From Martelella radicis (GTDB taxonomy: Bacteria; Pseudomonadota; Alphaproteobacteria; Rhizobiales; Rhizobiaceae): a stretch of 64,000 bases of DNA. Positions within the stretch are counted from its first letter, which is position 1, and every line of letters begins with the position of its first letter. Shown one piece after another: positions 9,001 through 17,573 of this stretch. The notes below the pieces were generated by a model. The model was not told where the DNA came from, made no database searches, and saw only the letters and a list, made by a program, of their open reading frames with translations. The position numbers and the translations under genes are program-made. The stretch spans positions 186,001 to 250,000 of the forward strand of contig NZ_JACIDZ010000004.1 in assembly GCF_014196625.1 (NCBI RefSeq). Reading direction: 5' to 3'.

Positions 9001-12000
9001 GGCGCGGCGGGGACCGGCGGCAAGGCCTACGCGCATAATTACGGGACCATCAAGACCAGCGGCGACTTCGCCGACGGCATGCTGGTCCAGTCGATCGGCG
9101 GCGGGGGCGGCCAGGGCGGAACCGGCGAGACCGACGGCATCGATTACTTCGGCAGCTCCACCTTCAATCTTTCGCTCTCCATCGGCGGCAATGCCGGCAG
9201 CGGCAGCGACGGCGGCTCGGCCTATGGCGGCGTTGCCGATACCGGCGCGGTCAAGACCTATGGTTCAAACTCGGTCGGCCTCCTCGTTCACTCCATCGGC
9301 GGAGGGGGCGGCAAGGGCGGCGGCGGCACGGGCAATGTCGATGCCGACAACAAGCTGGAGGTCGGCATTGGCGCCACCGGCGGCGAGGGTGGCTATGGTG
9401 GAAGTGTTTATGCCTGGAACAATGGAACCATTCTCACCAAGGGTGATTCCTCTGCCGGCCTGATTGCCCAGTCGATCGGCGGCGGCGGCGGGCAGGGCGG
9501 TTCCGGCACCAGTTCCATCGGCCACGCCTTCGAGTTCGAGAAGGAGACCAAGGTCAAGTTCTCCGAATGGGTCAAGGCGCACCCCTCCTTCGATGTCGGC
9601 GTCACGCTCTCCGCCAATACCGGCGCCTCGGGCGGCACGGGCGGTTACGGCGGCAGTGTCTATGTCGGCGTTGAGAAGGTTGGTTCGACACAGTCGAAGG
9701 GCACCACGACGACCTATGGCTCGTTCTCCCATGGCGTTCTGGCGCAATCGATCGGCGGCGGCGGCGGTGCGGTTTCGACGTCGTCCAGCGCCAACAGCGT
9801 CACGGTTTCCGGACCGGAAGCCGACCTCGATATTTCGACGATCTCCTTCGGCGCAACCGGCGGAGCGGCCGGTGATGGCGGGAATGTCACGGTCTATGCG
9901 GCGAATATCTACACCCAGGGCTTTGCCGCCAACGGCGTGATTGCCCAGTCGCTCGGTGGCGGCGGCGGACATGCGATCCAGACCGGCTATGCGATGGACA
10001 AGGTCTCGATCAAGTTCGGGGCGCAGGGCCAGTCCGATGGCACGCGCAACGGCGGCGATGTGCTGGTCGAGACGATCGTCGGCACAAAGATCACCACCTC
10101 AGGCGACAATGCCAACGGCATTCTCGGCCAGTCGATCGGCGGCGGCGGCGGTTTTGCCGGCGTCGCGCTCGGCACCTACAACGCGGTCAATGACGAGAGC
10201 ATTTCCGGCGTCATCAGCTCCACCTTCGGCGGCGGCAGCGACAACGGTCACGCCGACGGGCAGAATGTCATCGTCAACCACTCCGGCTCGATCAATACAT
10301 CAGGCAAACGCTCCGTCGGCATTGCCGGCCAGTCGATCAGCGGCGGCGGCGGTTTCCTCACGGCGGCGGCCAACAATTTCGACCAGTCCGGCTTCGTGCA
10401 GAAGCAGGCGCCATCCAGTGCCCACACCGTCAATATCAGCGTCAAGGAAAACGCCTCGATCGTCACCTCCGGCGATGGCGCCTTCGGCATTCTTGCGCAA
10501 ACTGTTTCCGGCGGCGGCGGCGTTTCGGCCGATCTCGCCCAGAAGCTGAACGCTTTCTACCGCTCCTACGGCGGCACTTTCACCAACAGCCAGTATTACT
10601 ATTCCAACAATTCCGGCATTGCCGACCAGACGGGCTATGTCGCGGTGACGGTCGACGGCAGCGTCAGCACCAGCGGGAAATATGCCCACGGCGTTGTCGC
10701 ACAGGCGGTCGGCGGCTCCGGCGGTATCTTCCTGCAGAACGGCAAGACCTATGCCGGCACGCTCGCCAATTTCAACAATCAGCAGGACTCGAAGGTTGCC
10801 GGCAATGCGCAGAACGGCAATCTCGAAGTCACGATCAACGGCAGCGTCAAGGTTTCCGACCCGACCGCCTGGGGGCTCTGGTCGCAGGCAACCGGTCCGG
10901 CGATGACGTTGACGGTCGGCAGCGGCGGCGTTCTCTCCGGCTCGACAGCTGCGGCCAGCAATGGTGAATATGGCGGCGGCGCGATCTATTCCTCCGGCGC
11001 CGACCGAACCGTGCTGATGCAATACAATCACGGCACGGTGACCGGGAATATTGTCCACCACAAGTTTGCAACCGCCTCCTCGGCTGCCGATGGCGTGGTG
11101 CAGACGGCGGCGCGCGCCGGTTCCAGCCTGTTCGTCAATCAGGGCACGGGCACGTTCGTGACCGGCCATATCGCCGATGCCGGCGGCATCCTGAACGCCG
11201 GCAGCATTAATCCGGGCGGACAATGGAACACGGTCCGGACGCGCGTGACCGGCGACCTTGTCGGCGTCGGCACGAAAGATGCGGGCAGCGCCTATGACGT
11301 TGCCGATCTCGGCCTTTCGACGACCTTCTCGCCCTTCAGCTATTTCGACCGCAGCAGACGGATCGACTGGCGCACCGAAAATTCGAGCAAGGGCGGTCTT
11401 CTGACCGGGCTCGACGTCGACATGGAAAACGGCACGGCCGACACGCTTCTGATCGAAGGCGACTTCGCCGGCACCTGGGGCGTCGACATCAACGCCAATG
11501 CTCTTCTGCCAAACACGCGCACCGAGTTCCTGAAGGCCGAGGGAATGGATACGGCCGAGCTCACGGCGCTCTCCTCCCTGGTCTTTGAATTTACCGATGT
11601 GACGAAATCGGCCGAGGGCTGGCACGGTTTCTCCGTGGCCGATGCGCATTTTGCCGATAACGGCGTATCGCTTGGCCGAAATGCGGGCGGCGTCTCGCGG
11701 GCGATGCAGCAGGCCTGGGACAGGATCGCTGACGGCAGCGCCACGGAAGTCAAATTCGCCGAAGACGAGATTTCGCTCGGCGCGGCCTTTGGCGCGTTCC
11801 ACCAGGCCGATCCTGACACGTTCGACGACATGCTGCTGGAACTGGCCTCGCAGACGGCGGCGGCGCCGCTGGCCGATTCGCCCTCCGCCGCGATCGCGGC
11901 CGCCAACAGCGTGCTGTCCTGCCCGGCCTTTGCGGCGACGGGCGTGATGATGGACGAGGGGTCGTGCGTGTGGAGCCGCGCGCTCGGCGGTGAGACCACG

Positions 12001-12792
12001 CAGGGCCAGCACGGCGATTCCTCCGGCTATACCCAATCGGTCGGCGGATTGCAGTTCGGCGGGCAGGCGGCGCTGGCTGATGGCTGGTTCCTCGGCTCGG
12101 GCCTGACCTACGAGAATAGCTGGTTCCGCAACAAGAGCGGTTCTGAAAAGATGGAACAGCAATCCTTCACCGGCGCGGTGGCGCTGAAGAAGGAGGCCGG
12201 CCCCTGGCTCTTCGGCTTTGTCGGCGGCGCAGGCTACAACTGGGGCGATTCGAAGCGCTACATCAATCTCGACACGCTTTCGGCCACCGCGCGCGGCGAG
12301 CCGGATTCGGCGATGGTCTTCGCCCGTGCCCGCGCTTCCTATGAATTTGCTTTCGGCGACGACTATTACATGCGTCCGAAGGTCGATTTCGACGTCATCA
12401 ACATGCACCAGTTCAGCTATACCGAGACCGGTGCGGGGGCGATGAACCTGATGGTCGACGGCAATTCGGATACGGCTTTCGGGGTTACCCCGGGGATCGA
12501 GTTCGGCGCGCGGATCCCGTTCCTCGAGGACTGGCCGGCGCGGCTTTACGGCGATCTCGGGGTTTCGTTCCTGACGGCCGATAGCTGGGAGACGACATCG
12601 CGCTTTGCCGGCCTGTCGTCGATGGACAGTTTCTCGACCTTCACCCCGATCGCCGACACGGTCGGCCATGTCACTCTGGGTCTCGATCTCGCCAAGCGCC
12701 AGGGCATGGAGCTGAAATTCCAGTATGACGGCGCCTTTGCCGATGACTACCAGTCGCATACCGGCTCGATCAGGTTCGGATACCGGTTCTGA
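6010..12792 (+). CDS. Giant autotransporter (type Va) with QSIGGGGG repeat passenger
   Basis: The 2260-residue protein has three parts. The first is an extended basic N-terminus and signal peptide ending near residue 62 (VYAQA). The second is a Gly/Ser/Thr-rich passenger expected to form a long beta-helix. The third is a C-terminal beta-barrel of about 270 residues (from VWSRALGG near residue 1987) ending in RFGYRF with a terminal Phe, the BAM recognition signature. Between about residues 555 and 1570 the passenger carries some sixteen copies of a QSIGGGGG-like motif at irregular spacing of 45-95 residues, each preceded by a G(x)2-3-A/L-Q strand. Families of this kind act as adhesins or surface proteins; the ligand is unknown. 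The start at 6010 is chosen on GGGGAGA; a longer frame begins at 5953. BamA of this window would insert it. Confidence 0.9.
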   Translation: MLKPDQRERAGAHQFDKTERKSARKRWIASSLLFHSTALAGALAGVPVPFYSRGYTRVYAQAVCDPSSTDSYVNNAGAINSTTFACTISSSSTVTSPQYAYGGAMTWYQSSNVYYGDPYSMPPVNPQQGLNITITNTATIDVSAEADVSSMISFSAPNGTHFYTKKHSDAIGVVSAGSNAFRGEVKDADKYSGGAGGTVGVSNNATIQNAARHGIYAVSSGGTAYATYGGDAGAVTVGTTADISAQGFGIVAISRGGATWALTGGAGNDSTITVSGDVNSIASTKTGGGLFAASYGGNSPNNISWNQMEGGTGGNAGKATVTLGSSDSAFSGTISTVAAGSIGKDWTFTDRTSGAAVSAVSYGGQGPVNTNGSGGGYDGGNGGTASVTVYGASGTTIKTSGDDSGGIVAASYGGSSLNYYDASKKGGAAGAVYAKVTGGGSIATTGAHSSGIQATSLGGLGQVASTASTTQNGKGGTGGSVYAKSDFAITTKGDHSHGIAAISSGAGGGIYVWDGNGGFQWGDANIASNTSGKVTVKNYGAIEVYGVDSHGIVAMSIGGGGGLLTSSGKIATQSYSYYSAVTNSASQRVGGASSGAYAAGVTVTNKAAVTTHGGYAAGKTGTQSSGDVPLGGGIAILAQSIGGGGGDNTGSGAIGGIGGSGKSGGDGSDGGTASVQNYGVLTTYGADAHGIVAQSIGGGGGTGRNKSGLFVAVGGDGGNGGNGNEVTITSNGNITTNGSYAAGIIAQSIGGGGGAGGKATAWGIGFSDAVGGSGGSGGNGDTASVTTSSGTTVSTAGVNALGIVIQSIGGGGGSGGAAKSVSAGKTFDIAIATGGTGGDGGNGGEAELTHSGAVSTSGYDATALLVQSIGGGGGSGGASSASALAFGLPFDEKGDSFALSMSVSHGGDGGVAGDGGEAKAIMEKGSTVTTAEKGSLGLHVQSIGGGGGQGGDSTAAAGTATLQSAFAKLTDGEAELQKKLEGESVTASLTFSLGGAGGAAGTGGKAYAHNYGTIKTSGDFADGMLVQSIGGGGGQGGTGETDGIDYFGSSTFNLSLSIGGNAGSGSDGGSAYGGVADTGAVKTYGSNSVGLLVHSIGGGGGKGGGGTGNVDADNKLEVGIGATGGEGGYGGSVYAWNNGTILTKGDSSAGLIAQSIGGGGGQGGSGTSSIGHAFEFEKETKVKFSEWVKAHPSFDVGVTLSANTGASGGTGGYGGSVYVGVEKVGSTQSKGTTTTYGSFSHGVLAQSIGGGGGAVSTSSSANSVTVSGPEADLDISTISFGATGGAAGDGGNVTVYAANIYTQGFAANGVIAQSLGGGGGHAIQTGYAMDKVSIKFGAQGQSDGTRNGGDVLVETIVGTKITTSGDNANGILGQSIGGGGGFAGVALGTYNAVNDESISGVISSTFGGGSDNGHADGQNVIVNHSGSINTSGKRSVGIAGQSISGGGGFLTAAANNFDQSGFVQKQAPSSAHTVNISVKENASIVTSGDGAFGILAQTVSGGGGVSADLAQKLNAFYRSYGGTFTNSQYYYSNNSGIADQTGYVAVTVDGSVSTSGKYAHGVVAQAVGGSGGIFLQNGKTYAGTLANFNNQQDSKVAGNAQNGNLEVTINGSVKVSDPTAWGLWSQATGPAMTLTVGSGGVLSGSTAAASNGEYGGGAIYSSGADRTVLMQYNHGTVTGNIVHHKFATASSAADGVVQTAARAGSSLFVNQGTGTFVTGHIADAGGILNAGSINPGGQWNTVRTRVTGDLVGVGTKDAGSAYDVADLGLSTTFSPFSYFDRSRRIDWRTENSSKGGLLTGLDVDMENGTADTLLIEGDFAGTWGVDINANALLPNTRTEFLKAEGMDTAELTALSSLVFEFTDVTKSAEGWHGFSVADAHFADNGVSLGRNAGGVSRAMQQAWDRIADGSATEVKFAEDEISLGAAFGAFHQADPDTFDDMLLELASQTAAAPLADSPSAAIAAANSVLSCPAFAATGVMMDEGSCVWSRALGGETTQGQHGDSSGYTQSVGGLQFGGQAALADGWFLGSGLTYENSWFRNKSGSEKMEQQSFTGAVALKKEAGPWLFGFVGGAGYNWGDSKRYINLDTLSATARGEPDSAMVFARARASYEFAFGDDYYMRPKVDFDVINMHQFSYTETGAGAMNLMVDGNSDTAFGVTPGIEFGARIPFLEDWPARLYGDLGVSFLTADSWETTSRFAGLSSMDSFSTFTPIADTVGHVTLGLDLAKRQGMELKFQYDGAFADDYQSHTGSIRFGYRF
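7669..10525 (+). repeat. Dispersed coding repeat for the QSIGGGGG motif
   Basis: Within the autotransporter gene a near-identical core, CAGTCGATCGGCGGCGGCGG, recurs about sixteen times. Examples start near 7672, 7921, 8088, 8247, 8427, 8610, 8829, 9087, 9468, 9747 and 10128. Later copies decay to QSISGGGG, QTVSGGGG and QAVGGSGG. Such spaced identical cores can recombine, changing passenger length. Confidence 0.8.
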
Positions 12793-12875
12793 TCGGCTTC
12801 CGCCGCAGCGCAGCTTGCCATAATTTCAGGCATCGCTAACCTCGGGCGGCGCGGGAATCGCGGCGGAGGCATCGC

Positions 12876-13664
12876 ATGTCGGAAAATCGGGCGCTCATCT
12901 TTCTGGTTATGGCCTTTGCCATGCTGTGGCTGCCGCTCGGCCAGCATGAATTTCTGCTCACCGGCTGGATGAAGCTCGGCACCTTCATGGCGCCTTTCCT
13001 GCTGTTCTTGGCCTTTGCCTTTTCCGACAGGCCCTTGCGGCTCTCCGACAACGATATCGGCCTTTATGCGCTGATCCTGTGGATCGCCTATATCATCCAC
13101 CAGTTCGAGGAGCACTGGGTCGATCTCTTCGGCCAGGTCTATGCCTTCAAGCCCTATGTCAACATGGTGCTGCTCGATCTGGTGCGCGCGCCGGCCGGTA
13201 CGCCGCCGCCCCTGACCGACGCCGGGGTTTTCGTCATCAATACGTCGCTGGTCTGGCTTGTGGCGGCGCTGGCGATCCTCAGGGCGCGCCATCATCTGTT
13301 TCCGGCGTTGTGCATGGTGTCGATCGTTCTGGTGAACGCCGTCAGCCATGTCGGCATGGCGATCATCCGGGGCGGCTACAATCCGGGCCTGTTGACGGCG
13401 ATCGTCCTGTTCTTTCCGCTTTCGCTCGCCATCTATCACCGTCTCTTTAAGGCGGGCATCGCCGGCCGACGGGAGGTTGTTGCCAGCATCGGCTGGGGCG
13501 TGATCGCCCATGTCATCATGTTCGCCGGTCTGCTGGCGGCAGGCTATTTCCATGTCATTCCGGAAATGGGCTATTTTGCCCTTCTCGTGATCTGGTCGGT
13601 CGTGCCCTGCCTTGTTCTGCGCAACGCTCCGCCCGGGGCGGTCACAAAACCGGTGGAGGACTGA
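12876..13664 (+). CDS. HXXEE domain-containing integral membrane protein
   Basis: The 262-residue protein has about seven hydrophobic segments. It contains the name-giving HQFEE motif (near residue 74) in a helix, plus downstream conserved Asn and His residues (INTSLVWL and NAVSHVG), which together define the HXXEE family (PF13787). The polar residues within membrane helices suggest a metal-binding or enzymatic intramembrane site, but no function is established. The gene follows the autotransporter by 83 bp and its stop lies four bases before the likely TTG start of the next channel gene, so the pair is probably one transcription unit. The domain call is good; the role is unknown. Confidence 0.8.
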   Translation: MSENRALIFLVMAFAMLWLPLGQHEFLLTGWMKLGTFMAPFLLFLAFAFSDRPLRLSDNDIGLYALILWIAYIIHQFEEHWVDLFGQVYAFKPYVNMVLLDLVRAPAGTPPPLTDAGVFVINTSLVWLVAALAILRARHHLFPALCMVSIVLVNAVSHVGMAIIRGGYNPGLLTAIVLFFPLSLAIYHRLFKAGIAGRREVVASIGWGVIAHVIMFAGLLAAGYFHVIPEMGYFALLVIWSVVPCLVLRNAPPGAVTKPVED

Positions 13665-13668
13665 AATC

Positions 13669-16197
13669 TTGGCGCTTGTGGAAAAGGAACTGGCGAAGAC
13701 GAGCGCTGACCGGCCCGTCCCGGTGCGTGCCTGTGTTGCCGTCGTCCTCTCGATCCTGATCCTTCTTTTCGCCGGGCTCACCGCGCTGGCGACGGCAGCG
13801 CCCGCCTCATGGACCGGCGCATGGGATTCGCGCTGGTTCGACGGCGGCGCGCGGGTCTACTTGCAACAGGACGGCACGCATGTGATCGGGCGCTACCCGG
13901 CCTATAACGGTCGGCTGGAGGGCGAGGCCGAGGGTAGGCGGCTTGTCGGGACATGGATGACGCCGAAGGGCAGCGGCTCGTTCGAGTTCATCCTGTCGGA
14001 GGATGGCCGGAGCTTTGTCGGGCGGCTCGGCAACAAGCAATGGTGGACGGGCGCGCGGATCAGCAGTGGGCACGACCAGGCTCTGCGCGCCTTCCAGTCC
14101 TCGCCGTCGGAAACGCTGCGCACCTTCCTGATTGCCGCCGAGGCGGTGGAAAGCGGACGGCTGGAATATCAGGACGACCTTCTGTCCATGCTGATCTTTC
14201 CGGAGGGCGGGCGCGAGAACCATGCCCGCGAACTGGCGCCGCTCGTGCTTCTGCTCGACCAGTTCACCGTCGATCCCGACGTTTTCGAGACAAAGGCCCC
14301 GGAAGGCGATGAAGCCGAACTGGTGCTGACGCGCTATGACGGACGGACGCTGCCGTTGCAATTCCGCCGCGTCGGCGAGGACTGGTTCATGGTCGCGCCG
14401 CAGGCCGATTTCGTCAAAGAGCTGTTTTCCGAGATCGCGGCCGGCCTTCAGGGCGGCGGCTACAAGGCGGGCGGCCGGTTTGACGGCTCCACGCCGCGCG
14501 CCGCCATGGAAAGCTTCATCGATGCCATGCGCGCCGCGCCTGCCATGCAGGACACCGCGATTGCCGCGCTCGACCTTTCCGAAATGCCGACGGTGGTCCG
14601 CGACCGCCAATCCGTGCTTGTCGCCGAATACCTGAACGAGGTGATCGCCAGGATCGGCGAGGTCGTGTTCCAGGAAATTCCCAATGATCCGGGATCGCTG
14701 GAGCCCTTCGTCTATTTCACCCATCCCGCCGGCGATATCGTGCTCGCCCCGACCGAGACTGAAGACGGCGTGCAGTGGCAGTTCACGCCCGAGACGGTGC
14801 GCACGGTCCGCGCGCTCTACGCGGCCACGGAGAACCTGCCGCAGGCCGTCAGGGTTCTTCCCTATGACACCCATTCGAAAGCGCCCTATTTCAAGATCCG
14901 CGCAATCGTTGCCGGGGCGGTGCCGGCGGCACTGCAGCCGGTCGGGCCGCTGGAGGCCTGGCAATGGGTGGGCCTCGTTGCCATTTTCGTCGTCGCGGTC
15001 GCCGCCGCGCTTCTTGTCGGCCTCTTCCTCACGCTCGCCGGACGGCTTGGCCAGTCGAGCGGAAAGGCGGCAAGCAGCCGCGCCTTCGCGATCTGGGGCT
15101 TCCGTCTGCTCGCCTTCGGCGTCATCAACTATCTCGGTTTCGCAATTCTCGGCCTGCCGTCCGAGTTCGGCAGCGCGATCAAGTCGCTGGCGGTCCTGAT
15201 GATGATCGCGGGGGCGATCCCGATCGAATTCTGGCTGGTCGACCGGCTTCATCACGCCATCGATCGCGCCGGTCTGATCAACCAGCGCGGGGCGATCCTG
15301 GCGTCGCTTCTGGTCGGCGTTGCCAAGGTTCTGGTGGTCTGCGCCAACATCCTTTTGTTTGCCGACGCGCTCTCCATTCCTTATGGCGCGGCGATTGCCG
15401 GCCTCGGCATTTCCGGTATCGCCATCGCCTTTGCGGCGCGTTCGACGCTCGAAAACGTGATCTCGGCCTTCATCCTGTTCGTCGACCGGCCCGTCGACGT
15501 CAACGATCTTGGCCGCTTCGATGGCCGGATCGGAACGATCGAGCATATCGGGCTGAGGGCAACCGTCATCCGCACGCTGGATCGCACGTTGCTGACCATT
15601 CCGAATTCCGATTTCATCGCCGACAGCATCGAGAATTTCACCCGTCGCGACAGCGTATTGATGCGCCGCAGCTTTGCCCTGCGGCCGGAGACGAGCCTGG
15701 ACCAGTTGCGCTATCTGCTGACGGAAATCCGCCGCATGCTGATCGCTCATCCAAAAGTGTCGGCAGATCCGGCGCGCGTTCGGCTCCTCGGGATCGTGGA
15801 AAACCGCATCGAATACGAGATCTTCGCCTATATTCGCACCGTGGATTATTCGGAATTTTTGGCCATTCAGGAAGATGTGGTTCTCAGGATGATGGCCCTG
15901 GTCGAGCAGTCCGGCACGGACTTCGCCTATCCGGCCAGCACGCTCTACCTTACCCGCGACCGCGGCATCGATCCCGAGCGGGGTGAAACGGCTGCGCAGT
16001 GGGTGACGGACTGGCGCGACAAGGGAAAACTCCCCTTTCCGAACCTGACCGCCGAGGAAGTATCCGCGTTGCAGGATACGCTTGACTATCCGCCGGAGGG
16101 CGCGCCGCCGGAATCCGAACAGTTCAGGCCCGTCGGCCCGGAGCGGCGGCAGCGGGCGGGCCGCCGTTTCTGGTTGTTCCGCTTCGGAAAAAGATAG
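13669..16197 (+). CDS. Large MscS-type mechanosensitive channel with periplasmic sensor-like domain
   Basis: The 842-residue protein has an N-terminal hydrophobic signal or anchor (about residues 20-42). A secreted beta-rich domain follows (WTGAWDSRWFDGG through GNKQWWTGARI), with repeated G-x-W and G-R-L strands. Next come a second periplasmic domain (PRAAMESFIDAM onward), several membrane helices and an MscS core with ISGIAIAFAARSTLENVISA, FILFVDRPVDVND and IEHIGLRATVIRTLDRT. The start is taken as TTG at 13669, nine bases after GGAGG; an ATG at 13612 overlaps the HXXEE gene by 53 bp and gives no better signal. It is coupled to the HXXEE gene. It probably gates solute release; the extra domain may sense envelope state, which is inference. 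Confidence 0.85.
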   Translation: MALVEKELAKTSADRPVPVRACVAVVLSILILLFAGLTALATAAPASWTGAWDSRWFDGGARVYLQQDGTHVIGRYPAYNGRLEGEAEGRRLVGTWMTPKGSGSFEFILSEDGRSFVGRLGNKQWWTGARISSGHDQALRAFQSSPSETLRTFLIAAEAVESGRLEYQDDLLSMLIFPEGGRENHARELAPLVLLLDQFTVDPDVFETKAPEGDEAELVLTRYDGRTLPLQFRRVGEDWFMVAPQADFVKELFSEIAAGLQGGGYKAGGRFDGSTPRAAMESFIDAMRAAPAMQDTAIAALDLSEMPTVVRDRQSVLVAEYLNEVIARIGEVVFQEIPNDPGSLEPFVYFTHPAGDIVLAPTETEDGVQWQFTPETVRTVRALYAATENLPQAVRVLPYDTHSKAPYFKIRAIVAGAVPAALQPVGPLEAWQWVGLVAIFVVAVAAALLVGLFLTLAGRLGQSSGKAASSRAFAIWGFRLLAFGVINYLGFAILGLPSEFGSAIKSLAVLMMIAGAIPIEFWLVDRLHHAIDRAGLINQRGAILASLLVGVAKVLVVCANILLFADALSIPYGAAIAGLGISGIAIAFAARSTLENVISAFILFVDRPVDVNDLGRFDGRIGTIEHIGLRATVIRTLDRTLLTIPNSDFIADSIENFTRRDSVLMRRSFALRPETSLDQLRYLLTEIRRMLIAHPKVSADPARVRLLGIVENRIEYEIFAYIRTVDYSEFLAIQEDVVLRMMALVEQSGTDFAYPASTLYLTRDRGIDPERGETAAQWVTDWRDKGKLPFPNLTAEEVSALQDTLDYPPEGAPPESEQFRPVGPERRQRAGRRFWLFRFGKR

Positions 16198-16523
16198 GGC
16201 AGCGCGGCATCGCGACCGGTTTCCGTTCGCGAGCGTTTAAGTGCAGCATCGTTCCATGAGTAATAACGCCAAGAATTGATTGCGCTGTCATGGTCGTACC
16301 GAAGTTTTCTGAAACGATATGAAGTCGTTTTTTCTCAAGAAAAGTATTTTTAAAATCAGATATCTGTCTGGAATGCCGATGGGGCCTGGAAACTTTTTCA
16401 AACTTCTCCCGTTCATCAGTTACGTGCTCCGAAAGAGCCGAAAAGTCTTTAAACACTTTGGGTCAGGAGGCCGTCCTGTTCCGGGTTCAGCCCGGATGAT
16501 GCGCGGTCCTCAAGGAGGAAAAC
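16198..16523 (+). other. A+T-rich intergenic region before the repeat protein
   Basis: These 326 bp hold no convincing gene. The part at 16310-16370 is strongly A+T-rich compared with neighbours and contains a perfect 14-bp palindromic element (TTTTCT, CA, AGAAAA) at 16330-16343, a possible operator or promoter element for the downstream secreted protein. AAGGAGG just before 16524 is a strong ribosome-binding site. Confidence 0.4.
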
Positions 16524-17369
16524 ATGTTTGCATTCACCAACAGACAGAAACTGCTTGCCGGTGTCGTATTTGCGAGCGCACTAGCCCTATCTGGCGCCAG
16601 AACGGCGAACGCACTTGATGTAAGCATCGGCGGTGAAAACGGAATCAACGCCAGCGTCAATGCCGATACGAACCCCGAAGGCGGCGTCGGCGCCAGTGTC
16701 GGCGCAAGCGTGGGCGGTGACGACGGCGTCAACGCCGATGTCGGCGCCAATGTTGGCGGCGGCCAGGCTGTTGACGCGGATGTCGACGCCAGCGTCGGCG
16801 GCGACAGTGGCGTGAATGCGAGCGCGGATGCGGATGTCGGCGGCGGTTCCGGTATCGGAGCGGATGTCGATGCCAGCGTTGGCGGTTCTTCCGGCGTTAA
16901 TGCCTCCGCCGACGCCAATGTTGGCGGCGGTTCGGGCATCGGCGCGGATGTGGATGCCAGTGTCGGCGGTTCGTCGGGCGTCAACGCCTCGGCCGATGCC
17001 AATGTCGGTGGCGGTTCGGGCATCGGCGCGGATGTGGATGTCGGGATCGGCGGTTCTGATGACGGCGGCGCGCCGGGCGGCCCGATCGGCGGAGGCGGCG
17101 ACAATGGCGGCGGAAATAATGGCGGCAGCGGCGGCGGTTCCGGCGGCATGGGCGGCTCCGGCGGCAACGGTACGGCCGGTGGCGGCTCCGGCAGCGGTGA
17201 CATGCCGTCCAACCGGGATGACCAGCGCCTGGTAACGGCCTTCGATCAGCTCTCGGGCCAAGAACAGCAGGTGGTGCGCCGCCAGTGCGAGAGCGTCATG
17301 CGGACGCCGGACAATTTTGAAGCGGGGCTGCAGCGACTGTGCCGCCTGATGCACGAATATCGTCGCTGA
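16524..17369 (+). CDS. Secreted Gly/Asp/Ala repeat protein of unknown function
   Basis: The 281-residue protein starts with a clear signal peptide (LLAGVVFASALALSGARTANA). It continues with a low-complexity region rich in Gly, Asp, Ala, Ser, Val and Asn. Its core is a 28-residue unit (DVDASVGGSSGVNASADANV plus GGGSGIGA) present three times almost identically, flanked by decayed copies. A Gly/Asn-rich linker follows, then a C-terminal domain of about 50 residues (DDQRLVTAFDQL to LMHEYRR) with two Cys that could form a disulfide. The alternating small/acidic residues suggest a Ca-binding or beta-solenoid surface protein, but this is inference. It has a strong ribosome-binding site and its own terminator, so it is monocistronic. 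I do not recognise a named family. Confidence 0.75.
   Translation: MFAFTNRQKLLAGVVFASALALSGARTANALDVSIGGENGINASVNADTNPEGGVGASVGASVGGDDGVNADVGANVGGGQAVDADVDASVGGDSGVNASADADVGGGSGIGADVDASVGGSSGVNASADANVGGGSGIGADVDASVGGSSGVNASADANVGGGSGIGADVDVGIGGSDDGGAPGGPIGGGGDNGGGNNGGSGGGSGGMGGSGGNGTAGGGSGSGDMPSNRDDQRLVTAFDQLSGQEQQVVRRQCESVMRTPDNFEAGLQRLCRLMHEYRR
16779..17030 (+). repeat. 84-bp in-frame tandem repeat, three copies
   Basis: Copies begin at 16779, 16863 and 16947, each starting GATGTCGA or GATGTGGA; a partial fourth begins at 17031. Copies two and three encode identical 28-residue units and differ only at synonymous or near-synonymous sites, and copy one differs at two residues. The unit length is a multiple of three, so copy-number change would keep the frame. 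Confidence 0.9.
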
Positions 17370-17396
17370 AGCCGATCTGAAATGAAACGCACAGGG

Positions 17397-17423
17397 AAAG
17401 GGCGCGGACAACGCGCCCTTTTT
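17397..17423 (+). terminator. Rho-independent terminator after repeat protein
   Basis: A perfect 7-bp stem (GGGCGCG / CGCGCCC) with loop GACAA is extended by an AAA/TTT pairing and followed by TTTTT. It lies about 30 bp past the stop codon of the repeat-protein gene. Confidence 0.85.
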
Positions 17424-17573
17424 CGCGTCTGCGGCGATTGCCGCAAATTGGACAAGCATTGCACTCACGCCTTGCCACGGGGCGATGGCCGTTTTAAGAA
17501 AAATGCTCGGGCGGCGTGACAATCTCACGTGGCTTCCAATGGCTCGCGAAAATGCACTGTGAGGTTGATGGCG

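Noticed and set aside
7669-10525. CRISPR array
   Set aside because: The recurring core is in frame, encodes QSIGGGGG, and spacing is irregular (about 140-290 bp); it is a protein repeat.
10300-12759. Long minus-strand open frame opposite the autotransporter barrel region
   Set aside because: Composition is Arg/Gly-rich with no domain signs; explained by third-position G+C bias of the real gene.
16779-17030. CRISPR or mobile-element repeat
   Set aside because: The units are directly abutting, 84 bp, in frame and coding; there are no spacers and no cas or transposase genes.
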